A stretch of DNA of 64,000 nucleotides from Bradyrhizobium campsiandrae (GTDB lineage Bacteria > Pseudomonadota > Alphaproteobacteria > Rhizobiales > Xanthobacteraceae), in NCBI RefSeq assembly GCF_014529705.1, contig NZ_JAANIH010000014.1, positions 1 through 64,000 on the forward strand. Reading direction: 5' to 3'. A program made the position numbers and the translations under genes. A model generated the notes under the pieces. That model did not search any database. It was not told where the DNA came from and worked only from the letters and a program-made list of their open reading frames with translations. Below are positions 28,022 through 40,192 of this stretch, in pieces. The stretch's first letter is position 1. Each line of letters begins with the position of its first letter.

Positions 28022-30085
28022 ATGTCTATCAAGCGGTCGGGTATTGCGATTGCGGCGCTGATGTCGGGCGTCGTCGTCCTGACGTCGGGGCTGCAACTGC
28101 GGGAGCGCTGGATCGCTTACCAGAACGCCATCGCGGCGCATGCCCTGGAGACGCGCCTGGCCGCCGGCTTCGACGTCGTCGGTAACCTGACCATCGAGCG
28201 AGGTCCGGTCAACCGCGCGCTGCTCGGCAAATCCGCGGCCGATGATGCGGTGCTCAGGGAATTTGCCGACAATCGCCGCAGCAGCGACGAGGCGCTGGCG
28301 AAGCTGGAAGCGCTCGGCAGCGGCGACGCCGACCTGACGCAGCGGGTCAAGGCTGCCACGGCGAAGATAGCCGCCGCGCGCGAGGAGGCCGCTTCGCACT
28401 GGAAGAAGCCGCTGACCGAGCGTCCCAGCGGCGCCGCCGCCAAGGCCATGCGCGACTACGCCGAGGCCATGGCCAGCCTGAATGAACTGCTGGAGTCCGG
28501 CATCAAGGCGACGATGCGGCTAAGCACCGCGGCGGGCAATCTGCTCGACGTCGCACAGAAGGGCTGGGTGATCCGGCAGACCGCCGGCCAGGTCTCGCTG
28601 CTGATCTCGGGGCTGGTGGCGTCGAACCGTCCGGCCACCCTGGCGGAACGGGACGAATTGAATGCCGCCAATGGCCAGATGATGCGGCTCTGGGCTGAAA
28701 TCCTCGACCGTGGCGACGACGTTCTCGCGCCCAAGAATACGCGGGCCAGCGTCGGCGCGGCCCGGGACCGCTATTTCGGCTCGGACAAGCCGCTGCGCGA
28801 GGCGCTGACGAAGGCGGCATTCGATGGCACGCCTTACGCGGTGCCGGTGGACGAGTGGCGCAAATCCGCCACGGCCGCGAATGCCTCGCTGCTGGGGATC
28901 CGCGATGCCGCACTACGCGACGCGCAGGCGGTGGCCGAGCGGGACGAAGCCGACGGGCTCGGCGGCATCCTCTTCGCTGCTGCTGCCATCCTCGTCGTGC
29001 TGGGATTGTCGGTGGCTTCGTCGGTGCTGCTGGTGCGTCATCTGCTGACGCCGATCTCGGAACTTTCTGACGTCATGACCCGGCTCGCCCGCAACGAGGA
29101 GGCCGAGGTGCCATTCGCCGTCCGCAAGGATGAGATTGGCGGCATGGCTCAAGCCGTGCAGGTGTTCAAGGAGGCCATGGCCACGACCAACAGGCTGGCC
29201 GGTGAGCAGGCCGCCGAGCGGATCGTCAAGGAGAAGCGCGCGACCCGTCTGGAAGGCCTTGTCAGCGATTTCGAAGCCAAGGCGGGGGCCATGGTGGCGC
29301 TGCTGGCGTCGGGAGCGACCGAGCTCGAGACAACGGCGCGATCCATGTCCTCCACCGCGACGCAGACCAAGGGGCAGGCGACAACCGTTGCCGCCGCCGC
29401 CGAGGAAGCGAGCGTCGGCGCGAGCACGGTTGCCTCTGCGGCCGAGGAACTGACGGCATCGATCACGGAGATCAGCCGGCAGGTCGCGCAATCGTCGACG
29501 ATCGCCGGACGCGCGGTGGCCGATGCGCAGCGGACCGACAGGATCGTTCAGACCCTGGCCGAGGGTGCCGAGAAGATCGGCGAGGTGGTGACCCTGATTC
29601 AGGCTATCGCCGCTCAGACAAACCTCCTCGCCCTGAACGCGACGATCGAGGCGGCGCGGGCCGGGGAGGCCGGCAGAGGCTTTGCCGTGGTCGCCTCCGA
29701 GGTGAAGATGCTGGCAACCCAGACGGCGTCAGCGACGGCGGATATCGGTGCCCAGATCGAGCAAATTCAGGGTGCCACCAAGGAGGCTGTCGACGCGATC
29801 CGCGCAATTGCGGGGACGATCGAAGAGGTCAGTTCGATCTCGAACGTGATCGCCACGGCAGTCCAGGCGCAGGGCGTGGCAACGGCGGAAATCGCCCGCA
29901 ACGTCCAACAGACCTCGCAGTCGGTGAAGGACGTGACGACGAACATCAGCGGCGTGAGCAAGGCGGCCACCGAAACAGGCGTCGCGGCGAGCGAGGTGCT
30001 GAGTGCGGCGGACGGTCTGTCGCGACAGGCCGAGCAGTTGACGAGCGAGGTCGGCAGCTTCGTCGAGGAGGTTCGGGCCGCCTAG
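28022..30085 (+). CDS. Methyl-accepting chemotaxis protein
   Basis: A 687-aa transmembrane chemoreceptor. TM1 is at about residues 8-25, a roughly 285-residue helical periplasmic sensor follows, TM2 is at about 313-335, then a HAMP domain and a C-terminal signalling domain. The signalling tip is [35 protein letters not shown], the CheA/CheW-binding hairpin. No C-terminal CheR-binding pentapeptide is present. The ligand is unknown; the neighbouring cupin-like exported protein could be an accessory. Confidence 0.94.
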   Translation: MSIKRSGIAIAALMSGVVVLTSGLQLRERWIAYQNAIAAHALETRLAAGFDVVGNLTIERGPVNRALLGKSAADDAVLREFADNRRSSDEALAKLEALGSGDADLTQRVKAATAKIAAAREEAASHWKKPLTERPSGAAAKAMRDYAEAMASLNELLESGIKATMRLSTAAGNLLDVAQKGWVIRQTAGQVSLLISGLVASNRPATLAERDELNAANGQMMRLWAEILDRGDDVLAPKNTRASVGAARDRYFGSDKPLREALTKAAFDGTPYAVPVDEWRKSATAANASLLGIRDAALRDAQAVAERDEADGLGGILFAAAAILVVLGLSVASSVLLVRHLLTPISELSDVMTRLARNEEAEVPFAVRKDEIGGMAQAVQVFKEAMATTNRLAGEQAAERIVKEKRATRLEGLVSDFEAKAGAMVALLASGATELETTARSMSSTATQTKGQATTVAAAAEEASVGASTVASAAEELTASITEISRQVAQSSTIAGRAVADAQRTDRIVQTLAEGAEKIGEVVTLIQAIAAQTNLLALNATIEAARAGEAGRGFAVVASEVKMLATQTASATADIGAQIEQIQGATKEAVDAIRAIAGTIEEVSSISNVIATAVQAQGVATAEIARNVQQTSQSVKDVTTNISGVSKAATETGVAASEVLSAADGLSRQAEQLTSEVGSFVEEVRAA

Positions 30086-30096
30086 CGCGGCAGGCT

Positions 30097-30285
30097 TCAG
30101 CGCGGCGCTGTCACGGCCGGCGGGGCGCCTTCCGGCGTCTTTTTCGGCTTCAGCGTGCCGGCATAGAACGAGACCAGCCACACCAGCAGGACGGCGAGCA
30201 GATAGACCCCCCAGGCCTGCGGCGGGGTCATGGCCCAGCGCAGGAGGCCCTTGAGGGTGCGGGGCGGGCTGTTGTCTTCGGTCAT
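30097..30285 (-). CDS. Small single-span membrane protein
   Basis: A 62-aa protein with one TM helix (AWGVYLLAVLLVWLVSFYAG), a short cytoplasmic N-terminus and a Pro/Lys-rich C-terminal tail. It lies convergent to the chemoreceptor and 31 bp downstream of the MFS gene start region's operon end. Function unknown; the TM and conserved-looking context support it as a real gene. Confidence 0.55.
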   Translation of the reverse strand: MTEDNSPPRTLKGLLRWAMTPPQAWGVYLLAVLLVWLVSFYAGTLKPKKTPEGAPPAVTAPR

Positions 30286-30316
30286 GCTGCGCTTGTGCGC
30301 GAAAGCCGCAAGCCCG

Positions 30317-31513
30317 TCAATCCGGCCGGCTCCCGGCGCGGATCAGGAACAGCGCGGACAGCGCCGACAGGCTGAGCGCAGACGAGACCATCAGCACCTT
30401 GGCGCCCATCACATCGATCAGCAGGCCGAAGGCCAGTGGCGATATCGCCTGTGCCATCCGCGCCGGCGCCCCGATGATGCCGAGGCGATAGCCAAAGTCC
30501 TTCGGACCGAAGATCGACAGCGGCAGCGTGCCGCGCGCAATGGTCAGGATGCCGTTGCCGGAGCCGTGCAGCAGCGCAAAGGCGCTTGCGGCGGGGGCGC
30601 CGAAGATGGCGACGACGGCGGCTCCAATCGGGTGGGTGAGGCACGCAAGCCGCGTCGACCACAGCGGATGGAAGCGGGAGAGAATGCTGGCTTCGAGAAT
30701 GCGCGCGACCACCTGCGCCGGGCCGATCAGCGCACCGGCCGCAATCGCTTCGACATGGCTCGCGCCGGTTGCCTCCAGGATGCGTGGGAAATGCACGGCC
30801 ATGGCGCCGGTGACGGTCCAGACCGCCGCAAACACGAAGGCGAGCAGGACCATGGTGCGGTCGAGCGGGACGTGCGGCTTCTCGGCTGTTGCCGCAGCCT
30901 GCTGGGCGCCCTTGATCGCCGGCAGCATGAAGAAATTGAGCGGCAGGCCGATCAGGATGTTGGCGGCGGCCCACGCAAAACAGGTCTCGCGCCAGCCGAT
31001 ATGGGCCAGTCCCCAGGCGGTGAGGGGCCAGCCGACGGTCGAGGCAAACCCCGCCATCAACGTGATGCCGGTGATCGAGCCGCGCGCCTCGGTGCCATAG
31101 ATGCGGCCGAGCGCGGCGAAGGCGGCGTCGTAGAGTCCCATCGCCATGCCAATGCCGAGCACGAGCCAGGCGAACGCCATCAAAGCCACCGATTGCGAAA
31201 GGCCGAGCAGGACGAGACCTGCAGCAATGGTCAGGTTCGAGGCGGACAGCACCTGCCGCCCGCCGACGAGATCGATCTGCCGGCCGATGCGTGGCCCGAG
31301 CAACGCGGAGATCACGAGCGAGGCCGAGAACGCGCCAAAGATCCAGTTCGTGGAAATGCCGAGGTCGTGGGCCATGGGATCGGCGACCAGTGCCGGCAAA
31401 TAATAGCTGGAAGCCCAGGCCAGAGTCTGCGTCGTGCCGAGCGCCAGGATGATCGGAAGCTGGCGCTGGCTCATGTCCCCGTGTTTCCGGTCGCTGGTGT
31501 CATCATTTTGCAT
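30317..31513 (-). CDS. MFS transporter
   Basis: A 398-aa carrier with 12 predicted TM helices; TM1 region LGTTQTLAWASSYYLPALVADPMA resembles the oxalate/formate-type and related MFS groups that open with this pattern. The ATG at 31513 is used; alternatives are 31474 (MSQRQLP, nearest to TM1) and 31555. None has a strong Shine-Dalgarno. It diverges from the adenylate cyclase gene. Substrate unknown. Confidence 0.85.
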   Translation of the reverse strand: MQNDDTSDRKHGDMSQRQLPIILALGTTQTLAWASSYYLPALVADPMAHDLGISTNWIFGAFSASLVISALLGPRIGRQIDLVGGRQVLSASNLTIAAGLVLLGLSQSVALMAFAWLVLGIGMAMGLYDAAFAALGRIYGTEARGSITGITLMAGFASTVGWPLTAWGLAHIGWRETCFAWAAANILIGLPLNFFMLPAIKGAQQAAATAEKPHVPLDRTMVLLAFVFAAVWTVTGAMAVHFPRILEATGASHVEAIAAGALIGPAQVVARILEASILSRFHPLWSTRLACLTHPIGAAVVAIFGAPAASAFALLHGSGNGILTIARGTLPLSIFGPKDFGYRLGIIGAPARMAQAISPLAFGLLIDVMGAKVLMVSSALSLSALSALFLIRAGSRPD

Positions 31514-31625
31514 TTGCAGCCGGCGCGCAAAGTGCGTCAACAGCGTTCGCGGCATATTCGACCTGCTGCGGACGGGAGCCTGGTTGCGGCCTTTCGTTCG
31601 TCACGAATGCACGCCATAATGGCGC

Positions 31626-32885
31626 ATGCAACTCTCCTCCCGCCTTGCGTTGATGAACTGGCTGGCCGGCCAGGGGCTCACCGGCCTTCCCGAACCCGAA
31701 CTCCTGCGCGGTTTCTGCGAGCGCTGCCGCGCCGAAGGGCTGGAACTCTCGCGCGGGCTCGTCGTCATCGATACGCTGCACCCAATCTACGAGGGACGTG
31801 CCTTCCGCTGGAGCGACACGCCGACCAACGAGAGCGACGTCGTCGAGTACGGCTCGACGGCGGAGGGCGATGCGGCCAAGAACTGGCGCCGCTCGGTGTT
31901 CTATCATCTGCTCGAGCATGGCAACGACGAGATGGTGATCGATCTTGCGGACGCGCCCTCGCTCGATTTCTCGCAGATCGGCGAGCTCGCCGAAAACGGC
32001 CACCGCCATTTCCTGGCCTTCGTGCACCGCTTCGGCGAGACCGGCGCGCTCGGGCAGATGGACTGCCTCTATTCCTATTGGACGACGCGGCGGGACGATG
32101 GTTTTAGCGACGCCGAGCTCGCCGCGCTGCGCGACCTCGTGCCGGTGCTGGGACTTGCGATCAAATCGGCGCAGCAGGTCGACATCGTGCGGACGCTGGG
32201 GCGGGTCTATCTCGGCCGCGACGCCTCGGAGCAGGTGCTACGCGGGCGCATCTCGCGCGGCGTCACCGAGCGCATCAATGCCGTGCTCTGGTATTCGGAT
32301 TTGCGCGGCTCGACCGGGATCAGCGAGAGCATCGGCCCCGACGAGATCATCCCGTTCCTCAACGATTATGCGCAAGCCGTCATCGACGCGATCCACGAGG
32401 CCGGCGGCGACGTCTTGAAGCTGATCGGCGACGGCGTGCTCGCGATGTTCTGGGGCGAGGACATGGCGGATGCGCGGCGGGCCGCGTTGCGGGCCGAGCA
32501 CCTCTTTCGCCAAAACGTCGCGGCGTTGAACGCACGCCGGGCGGCGGAGGGGCGTCCGACCACCTCGGCCTATATCGGGCTGCATGTCGGCGAGGTCTTT
32601 TATGGCAACATCGGCAGCCAGGACCGGCTCGATTTCACCGTGGTGGGACCGACCGTCAACGAGGTCAGCCGCATCGCCTCGATGAGCCGCTCGGTCGATC
32701 GCGAGCTGCTGGCCTCGGCCGAATTCTACAAGGGGCTGGATGCGGCCGGCCGCCGCTATCTCGTCTCCACCGGCCGCTACGCGCTGCGCGGCATCGGCCG
32801 TGCGCAGGATCTCTACACGCTCGATCCCGAGGTCGACGCCAGCGAGCCGGTGACGGGCAGCTACGAGCGCTACTTGGCGAATTAG
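31626..32885 (+). CDS. Class III adenylate/guanylate cyclase
   Basis: A 419-aa soluble enzyme that would make cAMP (or cGMP). The N-terminal 200 residues look like a divergent GAF-type sensor; the catalytic domain spans about 215-400. Both metal-binding aspartates are present: D225 in WYSDLRGST and D269 in LIGDGVLAMFW. The purine-site segment DFTVVGPTVNEVSRI and GLHVGEVFYGNIG are also intact, so it should be active. Bradyrhizobia encode many such cyclases. Confidence 0.9.
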   Translation: MQLSSRLALMNWLAGQGLTGLPEPELLRGFCERCRAEGLELSRGLVVIDTLHPIYEGRAFRWSDTPTNESDVVEYGSTAEGDAAKNWRRSVFYHLLEHGNDEMVIDLADAPSLDFSQIGELAENGHRHFLAFVHRFGETGALGQMDCLYSYWTTRRDDGFSDAELAALRDLVPVLGLAIKSAQQVDIVRTLGRVYLGRDASEQVLRGRISRGVTERINAVLWYSDLRGSTGISESIGPDEIIPFLNDYAQAVIDAIHEAGGDVLKLIGDGVLAMFWGEDMADARRAALRAEHLFRQNVAALNARRAAEGRPTTSAYIGLHVGEVFYGNIGSQDRLDFTVVGPTVNEVSRIASMSRSVDRELLASAEFYKGLDAAGRRYLVSTGRYALRGIGRAQDLYTLDPEVDASEPVTGSYERYLAN

Positions 32886-32907
32886 GCCCGGGCTGCTTCC
32901 ACATACT

Positions 32908-32997
32908 CCGTCATTGCGAGGAGCCCTTGCGACGAAGCAATCCAGACTGGTTCCACGGAAACATTTCCGGATTGCCTCGCTTCGCTCGCAATGACGG
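32908..32997. repeat. Extragenic palindrome with CGTCATTGCGAG ends
   Basis: Outer arms CCGTCATTGCGAG (32908-32920) and CTCGCAATGACGG (32985-32997) are perfect inverse complements. The inner arms (GAAGCAATCCAG, CCGGATTGCCTCGC) extend the hairpin. This roughly 90-bp element type is very common between genes in Bradyrhizobium. It lies exactly between the two converging genes and may act as a bidirectional terminator. Confidence 0.8.
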
Positions 32998-33002
32998 TGT
33001 GC

Positions 33003-34247
33003 CTAACAGCCCACCGCCGCCTCATCTCCCACCATGGCCGGCTGCCGATCCAGCGTCACTGCGGGCGAGAGCCAGATCACCAGCGCCTGGACGGCGAACA
33101 CGGCGGCGGCAAGATAGAGGCAGGCTTCCGCGCTCCAGAGGCCGCCGACGATGGCGCCGAGTGCCGAGCCGAGCGGACGGGCGCCGTAGCTCATGATGTT
33201 GATGGCGGAGACGCGGCCGAGCAGCCGCGGCGGCGTCACCGATTGACGCAAGGTCGTGGTCGAGATCACCCACAGGATCGGCCCGACGCCGAGCAGAAAG
33301 AAGCTCAAGCCCGCAAGCCAGGGCGAGGGCACCAGCACCGTCAGGGCCATCACCACAGCGGCGACGAAGCCGGTGACCGGGCCGAGGCCAACCACGGTGC
33401 CGAACGCGATGCGCTTCATCACGCGCGTGGCGAACAGCGCGCCGATCACCATGCCGACGCCGTACATCGTCAGCACGGAGCCGACACCGGCGGCGGTCAG
33501 GCCGAGATGGCGGACCGCGTAGGGCACGAACACCGCGATCTGCAGGAACCAGCCGGTGTTGAAGATGAACTGGGTGATGAAGACCGGCCGCAGCAGCGGA
33601 TGGTGAAATACGAACGCGGCGCCCTCGCGAATGTCCTGGAATGGATGGCGGCGCGGCATGGGCGCACGTGCCGGCTCGTAGAGGCCGGAGAGCAGCACCA
33701 CGGCGATCGCCGAGAGCGCGGCAGCAAAGCCGAAGGCCGGGCTCGCGCCCCACCACCCGACCAGTGCGCCGCCGAGCGCAGGGCCGCTGGCAAAGGCGAT
33801 GGTGCGGGCAAGTTCGATGCGGGCATTCGCAGCCGGCAGCAGCTCCGCAGCTACCAGCGAGGGCACCAGCGCCGGCGCGGCGACGCTGTAGACCACGGTG
33901 CCGCACACCGCGGCAAAGCCGAGCAGCGCCAGCAGCGGCAGATTGAGCGCGCCGTACGCGAGCAGCAGCACGATGGCACCCAGCGCCGCGGCGCGCAGCG
34001 CCTCGGCACCTGCCATCAGCGAGCGGCGGGAGATGCGGTCGACGAGCAGGCCGGCGGGAATCGCGAACAGCACGAAGGGCAAAGTGAGGGCGGTCTGGAG
34101 TAGGCCGGTTTGGCCCTCGGCGACGCCCAGCGTCAGCACGGCGACGATGGGCGCCGCGGCCAGCGCGATCTGCTCGGCCGATTGTGCCGCGAGATTGGAC
34201 CAGGCGAGGCGGTTGAAGGTGTCGGGGAGGCGGGGCGGATTTGACAT
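33003..34247 (-). CDS. MFS transporter (EntS/DHA-like)
   Basis: A 414-aa, 12-TM carrier. The family pattern is NRLAWSNLAAQSAEQIALAAAPIVAVLTL in TM1, the loop motif GLLVDRISRRSLM after TM2, and ARTIAFASGPALGGALVGWWG in TM5. This resembles the enterobactin-exporter/MFS_3 group of drug-like efflux proteins. The ATG at 34247 has AGGA upstream; an ATG at 34280 adds a Cys-rich tail that is unlikely. It diverges from mntH. Substrate unknown. Confidence 0.87.
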   Translation of the reverse strand: MSNPPRLPDTFNRLAWSNLAAQSAEQIALAAAPIVAVLTLGVAEGQTGLLQTALTLPFVLFAIPAGLLVDRISRRSLMAGAEALRAAALGAIVLLLAYGALNLPLLALLGFAAVCGTVVYSVAAPALVPSLVAAELLPAANARIELARTIAFASGPALGGALVGWWGASPAFGFAAALSAIAVVLLSGLYEPARAPMPRRHPFQDIREGAAFVFHHPLLRPVFITQFIFNTGWFLQIAVFVPYAVRHLGLTAAGVGSVLTMYGVGMVIGALFATRVMKRIAFGTVVGLGPVTGFVAAVVMALTVLVPSPWLAGLSFFLLGVGPILWVISTTTLRQSVTPPRLLGRVSAINIMSYGARPLGSALGAIVGGLWSAEACLYLAAAVFAVQALVIWLSPAVTLDRQPAMVGDEAAVGC

Positions 34248-34372
34248 GGCGCATTTCCTGCAATCGCGTGATGCCGCCAATATTCACTTCCGGGGCGGTC
34301 AAACCCACCCGCTTCCCGACTGGGCTGGGTACAACGCTCCTGGCAAAGGGAACCGATGCGGCTAGATGCAGT

Positions 34373-34387
34373 TGCAAATGAGTTGCA
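34373..34387 (+). promoter_or_regulatory. Mur (manganese-responsive Fur) operator of mntH
   Basis: TGCAAATGAGTTGCA is a near-perfect palindrome (12 of 15 positions) matching the alphaproteobacterial manganese-responsive sequence bound by Mur/Fur. In Bradyrhizobium, Fur represses mntH in response to manganese (established knowledge). It overlaps the proposed -35 box and is 29 bp from the start codon, a repressing position. Confidence 0.75.
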
Positions 34388-34410
34388 ATAAGATTCGACT
34401 TCGGTATTCT
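34383..34410 (+). promoter_or_regulatory. mntH promoter, possibly leaderless
   Basis: TTGCAA (34383-34388) and TATTCT (34405-34410), with 16 bp between, form the best sigma-70-like boxes. The -10 box ends 6 bp before the ATG, so transcription would begin at or next to the start codon. No Shine-Dalgarno is visible, consistent with a leaderless mRNA. Confidence 0.5.
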
Positions 34411-34416
34411 CGCCCC

Positions 34417-35808
34417 ATGGATGCCCGATCGCCCGATCTGACCCCAGAGCTGTCCCAGGACCTGCCTAAAGACCTGACTCAAGGCTCGGCCGCCGGCTGG
34501 CGCGATGACGCGCCGGCGACCAGGAGCCTGTCCGAGGTGAACGCCACGGTGGCCATCCCGGCGGCGGGGGCCTGGTGGCGGCGGCTGCTGGCCTTCGTTG
34601 GTCCGGGCTACATGGTCTCGGTCGGCTACATGGACCCCGGCAATTGGGCGACCGACCTCGCCGGCGGATCGAAGTTCGGCTACACGCTGCTCTCGGTCAT
34701 CCTGCTCTCGAACCTGATGGCGATCCTGCTGCAGTCGCTGGCGGCGCGGCTCGGCATCGTCACCGACCGGGACCTCGCGCAGGCCTGCCGCGCCACCTAT
34801 TCGCCTGCGGTGAACGTCCTGCTCTGGCTCGCCTGCGAAGCGGCAATCATCGCCTGTGATCTCGCCGAGGTCATCGGCACGGCGATCGCGCTGAAACTGC
34901 TGTTCGGCATTCCCCTGATCGGCGGCGCGCTGCTTGCCGCGCTCGACGCCTTCCTGCTGCTGCTCCTGATGAACCGCGGCTTCCGCTTCCTCGAAGCCTT
35001 CGTCATGGCGCTGCTGGCGGTGATCGCGGTGTGCTTTGCGGTCCAGATCGTGGCGGCAGCTCCGCCGGTTGCGGACGTCCTGCACGGCTTTTTGCCGAAG
35101 ACCGAGATCTTCACCAATTCCGAGATGCTCTACATCGCGATCGGCATCATCGGCGCGACCGTGATGCCGCATAATCTCTATCTGCATTCGTCGATCGTGC
35201 AGACGCGCGCCTATGCGCGCGACGACGAGGGCCGGCGCGAGGCGATCAAATGGGCGACGACGGACTCGACCATCGCCCTGATGCTGGCGCTGTTCATCAA
35301 TGCCGCGATCCTCGTCGTGGCGGCCGCGACCTTCCATAGAAGCGGCCATTCCGACGTCGCCGAGATCGGCCAGGCCTTCGAGCTGCTCTCGCCGCTGCTC
35401 GGCCTCGGCATCGCTTCGACGCTGTTCGCGGTGGCGCTGCTCGCCTCGGGTCTCAACTCGACGGTGACGGCGACGCTCGCCGGCCAGATCGTGATGGAGG
35501 GCTTTCTCGACCTGCGCCTGCCGAGCTGGGCGCGCCGCCTGCTGACGCGCGGCATCGCCATCATTCCGGTGATCATCGTCACCGCGATCTATGGCGAGCG
35601 CGGCACGGCGGATCTGCTGGTGTTCAGCCAGGTCGTGCTGTCGATGCAGCTTCCCTTCGCCGTGATCCCGCTGGTCCGCTTCGTCTCGGATCGGCGCAAG
35701 ATGGGCCAGTTCGCGATCCCGGCGTCCGTCGCCGCGATCGCGTGGATCGTCGCGGGCGTCATCGTGATTTTGAACGTGAAGCTGCTGGTGGATACGCTTT
35801 TCGCGTGA
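34417..35808 (+). CDS. mntH: Nramp-family Mn2+/H+ symporter
   Basis: High-affinity manganese importer of the inner membrane. The 463-aa product has the TM1 metal-binding motif [12 protein letters not shown] with the Asp and Asn ligands, and the TM6 motif [17 protein letters not shown] with the Met ligand. The first 45 residues are a polar cytoplasmic extension with alternating DL/QDL units. The ATG at 34417 is the natural start given the promoter position. Its control by Mur is discussed at the operator. Confidence 0.95.
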   Translation: MDARSPDLTPELSQDLPKDLTQGSAAGWRDDAPATRSLSEVNATVAIPAAGAWWRRLLAFVGPGYMVSVGYMDPGNWATDLAGGSKFGYTLLSVILLSNLMAILLQSLAARLGIVTDRDLAQACRATYSPAVNVLLWLACEAAIIACDLAEVIGTAIALKLLFGIPLIGGALLAALDAFLLLLLMNRGFRFLEAFVMALLAVIAVCFAVQIVAAAPPVADVLHGFLPKTEIFTNSEMLYIAIGIIGATVMPHNLYLHSSIVQTRAYARDDEGRREAIKWATTDSTIALMLALFINAAILVVAAATFHRSGHSDVAEIGQAFELLSPLLGLGIASTLFAVALLASGLNSTVTATLAGQIVMEGFLDLRLPSWARRLLTRGIAIIPVIIVTAIYGERGTADLLVFSQVVLSMQLPFAVIPLVRFVSDRRKMGQFAIPASVAAIAWIVAGVIVILNVKLLVDTLFA

Positions 35809-35827
35809 GAGCGCTTGCGCCTGGCCG

Positions 35828-36370
35828 CTAGCACAGCCCGCTCAGGTGCCTGAACTTCCAGAGCGATGGCACATCTTGCGGATTGGTCTTGGGTATGTAC
35901 CCTCGTAGCGTGGCCTTCGGTCCCTTTGCCTTGTTCGCATCGAAACCGCATGACGTTGGGCCATCGTAGATGCTGACCGTCACATAGTAGAAATCCGGCA
36001 GCACTTTCTCGATCTTTGCTTCGGACTCGATGTCTGCGCTCGGGCGCTTCCATGAATGGATGATCTTGCGGCCGGGGTCTGGCTTGTCGAACAAGGGAAT
36101 GTCGGAGGCGAAGAGATCGGCGACTTCGCCAACCTTGTTCGCCTGCTGCCCATAGTCCTTGAGGAACTTGAGAAGCTTGGCAGGCGGCGATTTGGCTTCG
36201 ACGCAGCGTCCGTAATAGTCCTTGAAGCCGGCATCGCAGGCGTGGGCATCGGCCGTCGCTGCCAAAGCCAGGAACGACCAGAGCAGAGCCTGGACACCGA
36301 AACGGCGCGCATCGACACATTGCGTCGGTGGCGCGGCTGCGCCTGCGCGCTCGGCGCCACGCGGAAACAT
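35828..36370 (-). CDS. Exported protein of unknown function
   Basis: A 180-aa protein with a secretory signal (ALLWSFLALAATADAHA, about residues 28-44). The mature part is about 135 residues with four Cys (HACDAGFKDYYGRCVEAK, SCGFDANK and the C-terminal GLC) able to form two disulfides. The 27 residues before the signal are unusual, so the true start may be later, though no good internal start is visible. It begins 7 bp after bpt, suggesting one transcript. Confidence 0.6.
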   Translation of the reverse strand: MFPRGAERAGAAAPPTQCVDARRFGVQALLWSFLALAATADAHACDAGFKDYYGRCVEAKSPPAKLLKFLKDYGQQANKVGEVADLFASDIPLFDKPDPGRKIIHSWKRPSADIESEAKIEKVLPDFYYVTVSIYDGPTSCGFDANKAKGPKATLRGYIPKTNPQDVPSLWKFRHLSGLC

Positions 36371-36376
36371 CGTTTC

Positions 36377-37153
36377 CTAATCCTGCGGCTCGGACGCCGC
36401 ATCGCCCTGCGCGTCGATGCGCAGCCAGCCTGAGGGCGCGAGGCGCTGCTGCGGCAGGAAGCGGGCCTTGTAGTCCATCTTCTTGGAGCCTTCGATCCAA
36501 TAGCCCAGATAGACGTAGGGCAGTCCCTGGCGGCGGGCGCGCGCGATGTGGTCGAGGATCATGAAAGTGCCCATCGAGCGGCTGACCTGGCTCGGCTCGA
36601 AGAACGAATAGACCATCGACAGGCCGTCGCTGAGCACGTCGGTGAGCGCGACTGCGATCAGCTCCTCGCCGCGGCCGGTGAGGCCGCTGTCGGGACCGCG
36701 CTTGCGGTATTCGATGATGCGGGTCTCGACATGGCTGTCCTCGACCATCATGGCGTAGTCGAGCACGGTCATGTCGGCCATGCCGCCATGGCGGTGGCGG
36801 GCATCGAGATAGGCGCGGAATACCGAATATTGCTCGGAGGTCGGCACCGCGCTGCGCTGCTCGCCGATGATGTCGGCGTTGCGCGCCATCACCTTGCGGA
36901 AGTTGCGGGACGGACGGAATTCGTTGGCCACCACCCGGACCGAGACGCAGGCCCGGCACTGGTCGCAGGCCGGCCGGTAGGCGATCGACTGGCTGCGACG
37001 GAAGCCGCCATGGGTCAGGAGGTCGTTGAGGTCGCCGGCGCGATCCCCCACGAGGTGCGTGAACACCTTGCGCTCATGCCGGCCCGGCAGATACGGGCAG
37101 GGCGACGGCGCCGTGAGGTAAAATTGGGGGGTGTCGCGCGAGTGCTGGGTCAA
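36377..37153 (-). CDS. bpt: Aspartate/glutamate leucyltransferase
   Basis: Transfers leucine from Leu-tRNA to N-terminal Asp/Glu, marking proteins for ClpAP degradation (N-degron pathway). The 258-aa product has an N-terminal Cys-rich part ([14 protein letters not shown]) and a C-terminal GNAT-like part ([20 protein letters not shown]) typical of the bacterial ATE1-like family. Often annotated as arginyltransferase; the bacterial form acts with leucine. Confidence 0.93.
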   Translation of the reverse strand: MTQHSRDTPQFYLTAPSPCPYLPGRHERKVFTHLVGDRAGDLNDLLTHGGFRRSQSIAYRPACDQCRACVSVRVVANEFRPSRNFRKVMARNADIIGEQRSAVPTSEQYSVFRAYLDARHRHGGMADMTVLDYAMMVEDSHVETRIIEYRKRGPDSGLTGRGEELIAVALTDVLSDGLSMVYSFFEPSQVSRSMGTFMILDHIARARRQGLPYVYLGYWIEGSKKMDYKARFLPQQRLAPSGWLRIDAQGDAASEPQD

Positions 37154-37272
37154 GGGACGTCGTGGGCCTCCGAAATGGGTATCAGCATCGCGCTACGAAG
37201 GCCCCTGGTCAATCGGTCTGCTGGGCAGGTCAGGTCCGTCAGCTTAATGGATCCGGGTTGATAGGTTCTTGA

Positions 37273-37812
37273 TCAGTACGTTCTGGCTGCCTGCGGCACG
37301 GGCGCCCGAACCGAATTGTTGATCACGACCGTTCCCAGCACGAAATCGTGCAGCAGGCGCCGGCGGCCGTTGAACAGGCCGACCAGGACGACAAAGGGCG
37401 ACAGGAACGACACCGTGACCCAGAACAGCACGGCATGGGTGGCCCCGAGCACGAAATAGCCGGGCGCGCCGTACCAGGTGCGCAGCTCCAGGTCCATGAT
37501 CCGCATCCCGATCGTCGCCGACGAGGGACCGCCGATGCAGGCGCCGTAATAGACGATGGCCCAGACCACGGAGGCCGGCCAGGCCAGCCAGAACAGCGCC
37601 CAGCCGATGCCGAGCGTGACCACGCCGAACACCGCGATGAAGATGTAGCCGAGGATGACCGGAACTGAGATCACGACCATGTCGATCAGGAACGCGAACG
37701 ACCGCCGCGTCGCAACACCGCGGAACAGTTCCGGATGCAGATAGGGATCATAGGCGTGCGGCTGCGTGCCGCCGTCATTGCGCCAGGTGTTGCCCGAGTC
37801 CGAGTACGACAT
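37273..37812 (-). CDS. RDD-family membrane protein
   Basis: A 179-aa integral membrane protein with the RDD motif near the N-terminus (VATRRSFAFLIDMVVIS) and four hydrophobic segments. GPSSATIGMRIMDLEL is the conserved motif after the second pair. RDD proteins are poorly characterised and proposed to be transporters. It lies upstream of bpt on the same strand, 119 bp apart, so probably has its own promoter. Confidence 0.85.
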   Translation of the reverse strand: MSYSDSGNTWRNDGGTQPHAYDPYLHPELFRGVATRRSFAFLIDMVVISVPVILGYIFIAVFGVVTLGIGWALFWLAWPASVVWAIVYYGACIGGPSSATIGMRIMDLELRTWYGAPGYFVLGATHAVLFWVTVSFLSPFVVLVGLFNGRRRLLHDFVLGTVVINNSVRAPVPQAARTY

Positions 37813-38004
37813 GTCCGCTCTCCAGAGGAAAGTCCCCGCGGCAGGACATGGGAACAGGCTCTTCGCCTGCCAAGGGCGCGCGGGCGTTAAGAAGCGGAAA
37901 TATTCGGGCGATTCGTGGGCGGGGAGGCCGGCGAAGCTCGTGCCACAATTGCCGGTATCGTCCCGGCCTTCGCCCGGAACGACGCAAGTGGTTATCCCTG
38001 CTGG

Positions 38005-39707
<1,703 letters not shown>

Positions 39708-39732
39708 GGCGCAGACGTTGTCTCGCCCCCGC

Positions 39733-39787
39733 GCTCGTGCCCCGGACGCAGCGCAGCACGTCGTGATGCGCTGCTGAGCCGGGGCCC
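39733..39787. repeat. Extragenic palindrome, related to the 16975-17105 pair
   Basis: GCTCGTGCCCCGGACGCAG with a downstream GAGCCGGGGCC arm enclose GCGCAGCACG/CGTGATGCGC-type inner arms. The order of motifs matches the pair near recO. It follows the DUF6163-like gene by 25 bp. Confidence 0.6.
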
Positions 39788-40192
39788 ATCTCTCCGCAAT
39801 CGCATAGGTCTCGCTTCGCTCGTGCCGGACGCGAAAGCGGAGTTGTGGTGACTTGGTTGACCCGTGGTTGCCTCAAATTCGAGGTAACTTTTCATTGACC
39901 TGGCGATTTCGGCCACAGCTCTTACGCCTGCGTTTCGAAACGGGGCGGGGCTGTTCTGTAATGCGACAACGGGGGCGGACGGAGGGTGAACAGGACCTTG
40001 CCACGGTCAACAGACGGTTGCGAAAAGTGCTTGTGGCACAGGCTTAATCCGCAATTCACTGTCTTAAATTCATGATCTCTTTATTCTCTTATTTAAGCCG
40101 ATCTTCAAACGGCCCCCTTAAGTTGGACCTATCAGACGGAACACAAGTTGCGTCGAATAAGTGTCGATAAAAACGACAACAGGGGAAGTGTC
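39788..40192. other. Leader region of the MarR gene
   Basis: About 400 bp without a gene. The last part is AT-richer than the surroundings and contains the inverted repeat CTTAAAT (40063-40069) / ATTTAAG (40091-40097), 21 bp apart, which could be an operator for the MarR regulator encoded next. Confidence 0.4.
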
